Of a stretch of DNA of 60,000 bases, positions 57,900 through 60,000 are shown piece by piece. Under the pieces are notes generated by a model. That model did no database searches. It was not told the DNA's origin and worked only from the letters and a program-made list of their open reading frames with translations. This stretch comes from Takakia lepidozioides (lineage: Eukaryota; Streptophyta; Takakiopsida; Takakiales; Takakiaceae). The translations under genes and the position numbers were made by a program. Each line of letters starts with the position of its first letter. The stretch's first letter is position 1. The DNA lies in NCBI GenBank assembly GCA_030704615.1, contig CM060731.1, positions 64,214,756 through 64,274,755 on the forward strand, written 5' to 3'.

Positions 57900-58275
57900 T
57901 AGAACTGTCTATCAGTTCTGCTCTTTTACCTTCGTTTGTGTTTCTTCTTTGTTTCTGTTATTTGTTTATGTTTTTTTGTTCTTTCGGTTCTTTGGCAAAA
58001 TAGAACTGTCTCTTAGTTCTAATTAGTAGCCTTCATTTGTTTTTTTCCACCGCTTTCTGTTTTGTTTATGTTTCTTTCTGATCTCTGTTCTTTGTATTTC
58101 TGTGTGAGTTGTTCAGCGGAACAGAACTTTCCATTCCTTCTTTTTATTCGTTCTTTCTCTTTGGTTTTGTTTTCTTTCCTCTTCATTTGTTTCTTCTTTG
58201 CTTCTGTTGTTTGTTTATGTTTCTTTGTTCTTTCGGTTCTGTAGCAAAATAGAACTGTCTTTTAGTTCTTCTCAG
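57900..58275. repeat. Pyrimidine-rich low-complexity tract with repeated TAGAACTGTCT blocks
   Basis: AATAGAACTGTCTNTTAGTTCT occurs at about 57899, 58001 and 58249, separated by T-rich DNA such as TTTGTTTATGTTTCTTTGTTC. It is not coding despite a 60-codon open frame. Confidence 0.6.
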
Positions 58276-58289
58276 TAGCCTTATTATTA

Positions 58290-58745
58290 GAGCGAATATA
58301 AATAGCAATTTATCTTTTTTATTTTCTTACTCTAAGTAATACTTAGATTGAATGTAAATAGCAATTTAGCTTTTTATGTTTTCCCGCTGTATGAAATCCT
58401 TAGAGTGGCTTACAGCGGATCTAAAGGATCCTTAGAACGAACGTAAATAGCAATTTAGCTTGTTCTATTTTCCCAATCTAACAAATCCTTACATTAAGGA
58501 TAAGGGATCGTCAGAATAAATGTAAAAAATATGTTAAGGTTTATCTTCTTGCAATTGGTCATGGTTGACCGTTTTGTTTTCCCGCTCTATGAAATCCTTA
58601 GAGCGGCTTAGAACGGCTCCAAGGATCCTTAAAACGAACGTAAATAGCAATTTAGCTTTTTCTATTTTCCCAATCTAAGAGATCCTTACATTGGCTCTAA
58701 GGGATAATTAGAATAAATGTAAAAAATATGTTAGGGTTTTTCTTC
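58290..58745. repeat. Tandem duplication of about 185 bp with CCTTAGAGCGGCTTA blocks
   Basis: Two full units and one partial unit share TTTTCCCGCT, TATGAAATCCTTAGAG, AACGTAAATAGCAATTTAGC, TTCCCAATCTAA and AATGTAAAAAATATGTTA. The CCTTAG cores relate it to the 56930-57430 array. Confidence 0.65.
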
Positions 58746-59176
58746 TTGGTCATGGTGTTTGTTGAGGTCGTATGGCACCCTTTGGGTTTTAACTCTTTTT
58801 CCCCTCCAATAATTCAACTATTAACAATATAATTATTTGGCTAAAAAAATGATTATTTGGCTAAAATATATTAAGGTCTAGCCAGAACTTGTCGATGTGG
58901 CCTTCTGTCTTGCTAAGAAACAAAAACTTGGCATTACCTGGCATCCTAAAGAAAAAAGAAATCCCATTGGCAGTTTATCCCTTCCGATTTATTTATTTTT
59001 AATAACAATGGATGGTAGCCCTGGAACTTTATTAAAAGAGATAAAAAAAAAACCATTAGAAGTTCATGAGGAAAAAATAACCTCAAACCGGGTGCCATAG
59101 AGGCTGATAAATGAAGACTTTGCTTCAGAACCAAGGGTGCAACAGCATGAAGTGAAAGGCAAGGTTCTAAAGATAG
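58746..59176. other. Short intergenic stretch before the Copia LTR
   Basis: A 67-codon plus frame (58897-59100) and an antisense frame occur; neither shows a recognised motif. Nothing else was seen. Confidence 0.3.
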
Positions 59177-59474
59177 TGTTGTAGGGAAATACTATTGAGT
59201 ACGATATGAGGTTGGTTGTTGGGTATATATGGTTACAGCTTCTTGTTACGTATGGAAATGATTAGCTGCATGATTGGTGTGCTTGCATGATCTTGGGAAG
59301 TAGTGAGGTTGCAGTATGTAGCCTGAGAGTCGCTCAGTTTAGGTGTGTCTGTAATGTGATCACGTGAGCTCACATGAGTATTATGTAAGCAGTGATCAAC
59401 AACTAATACATTCCCCCTATTATGTGTGTATCAACGGTGTTTGTGATAAGAATGTTGCATAGATTACTTCAACA
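59177..59474 (+). repeat. 5' LTR of a Copia retrotransposon (298 bp)
   Basis: It begins TGTTG and ends CAACA, the usual short inverted ends of an LTR, and is followed at once by a primer-binding site and then gag. The second LTR is beyond the window, so the left border is judged from the terminus alone. Confidence 0.65.
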
Positions 59475-59488
59475 GGTTATGGGCCCAC
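59475..59488 (+). promoter_or_regulatory. Primer-binding site matching the anticodon arm of initiator tRNA-Met
   Basis: GGTTATGGGCCCAC directly follows the LTR end. It is the complement of GTGGGCCCATAACC in the anticodon arm of plant tRNA-iMet, so priming would use an internal half-tRNA rather than the 3' end, as in Drosophila copia. Confidence 0.65.
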
Positions 59489-59695
59489 GAATCTTTTCCA
59501 TACAAGTTGCGTCAGTTTGAAGAAATATTGCATTGTCTCGTTTCTGTTGCGTTTGATATTGTGTACACAGTGTCTGTGTAGAGCAAATTGTCAATTTTGT
59601 ATGTTCATAGCTAAGTCGTCGCACTTGCAGTCAAAAGGGCGAAGAGTTTCTTGTCCTCAATTTTTAGTTTTGCCGAGTCGCTGAACTTAACAAGC

Positions 59696-60000
59696 ATGGC
59701 TGATGTTAAAGATTTGGGTAACATCAGGAGGTTCTCATGGCAGAATTTCCACATGTGGTAGTTTCAGAGACGCGCTCTTCTTTTTGGAAAAGAGCTCATG
59801 GATGTCGTGGATGGACCACAGTCAAGCCAGCGGCCAGTAATACTGAAGGTTCAGCATCATGGGTGAAGAAAGATAATCAGGCAATCTTTTTCTTGTGCCA
59901 AGCTGTGGAGGAGAAGATTTCCATCATGGGATGCAAGAGCTCGAAGGCAATATGGGATAAGTTGAAGGAGGTGCATGATCAACATTCACATGAGAGCATT
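59696..60000 (+). pseudogene. Copia gag (UBN2-type) 5' end, broken, runs off right edge
   Basis: From the ATG at 59696 the frame reads MADVKDLGNIRRFSWQNFHMW and then hits a TAG where family members have a Lys/Leu codon. It continues FQRRALLFGKELMDVVDGP, shifts frame at about 59830, and goes on with SASWVKKDNQAIFFLCQAVE, KAIWDKLKEVHDQHS. The F-x-G/W-x-NF-x-x-W opening and the I(M)-x-A-x-x-x-W-D-x-L pattern are those of the Copia gag domain. The stop and shift imply an inactive copy. Confidence 0.7.

Noticed and set aside
58062-58244. 60-codon Phe/Leu-rich frame
   Set aside because: It arises from T-rich low-complexity DNA.

Overview
The window looks like nuclear DNA of a seed-free land plant (bryophyte, lycophyte or fern). 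Five conserved gene loci are split by introns with plant-type splice sites. Their products are plant-specific or typically plant: PGRL1, HLB1, a half-size ABCG transporter, a tyrosine-aminotransferase-like enzyme and an RPA1-like protein. The transposon mix is unusual for a flowering plant: a piggyBac element, a LINE with a restriction-like endonuclease, tRNA-derived SINEs and a Copia element with a half-tRNA-iMet primer site. Nothing is bacterial or organellar. The clade assignment is inference from gene and repeat content only.

Layout. At 1-688 (-) an open reading frame with an OTU-protease signature runs off the left edge. At 1712-3093 (-) lies a three-exon RPA1-like OB-fold protein. A decayed L1-type LINE covers 4796-6960 (+). 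PGRL1 (thylakoid cyclic electron flow) occupies 10444-14960 (-). At 15395-17149 there is a minisatellite and then a 380-bp tandem duplication. HLB1 (TPR trafficking/actin protein, 14 exons) spans 18173-26167 (+); its introns hold a LINE fragment and a SINE. A second LINE fragment, a 121-bp foldback and an RLE-type LINE fill 26.8-31.3 kb. The aminotransferase (8 exons) is at 32797-36634 (-). Next come repeats, a SINE split by an 818-bp hAT-like element (39475-40292), and a 3.3-kb piggyBac element (40780-44077). The ABCG transporter (11 exons) is at 47851-54924 (-). The right end is AT-rich satellite-like DNA, then the 5' LTR and gag of a Copia retrotransposon.

The genes do not form a pathway; this is an ordinary eukaryotic gene neighbourhood separated by transposons. 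Exon borders were set by reading splice sites, phase and conserved protein motifs by hand; phase closes across every junction except where noted. Several small indels at homopolymers (ABCG exon 4, PGRL1 exon 3, piggyBac transposase, two tandem duplications) suggest uncorrected long-read consensus errors in part of the assembly, although true decay cannot be excluded.
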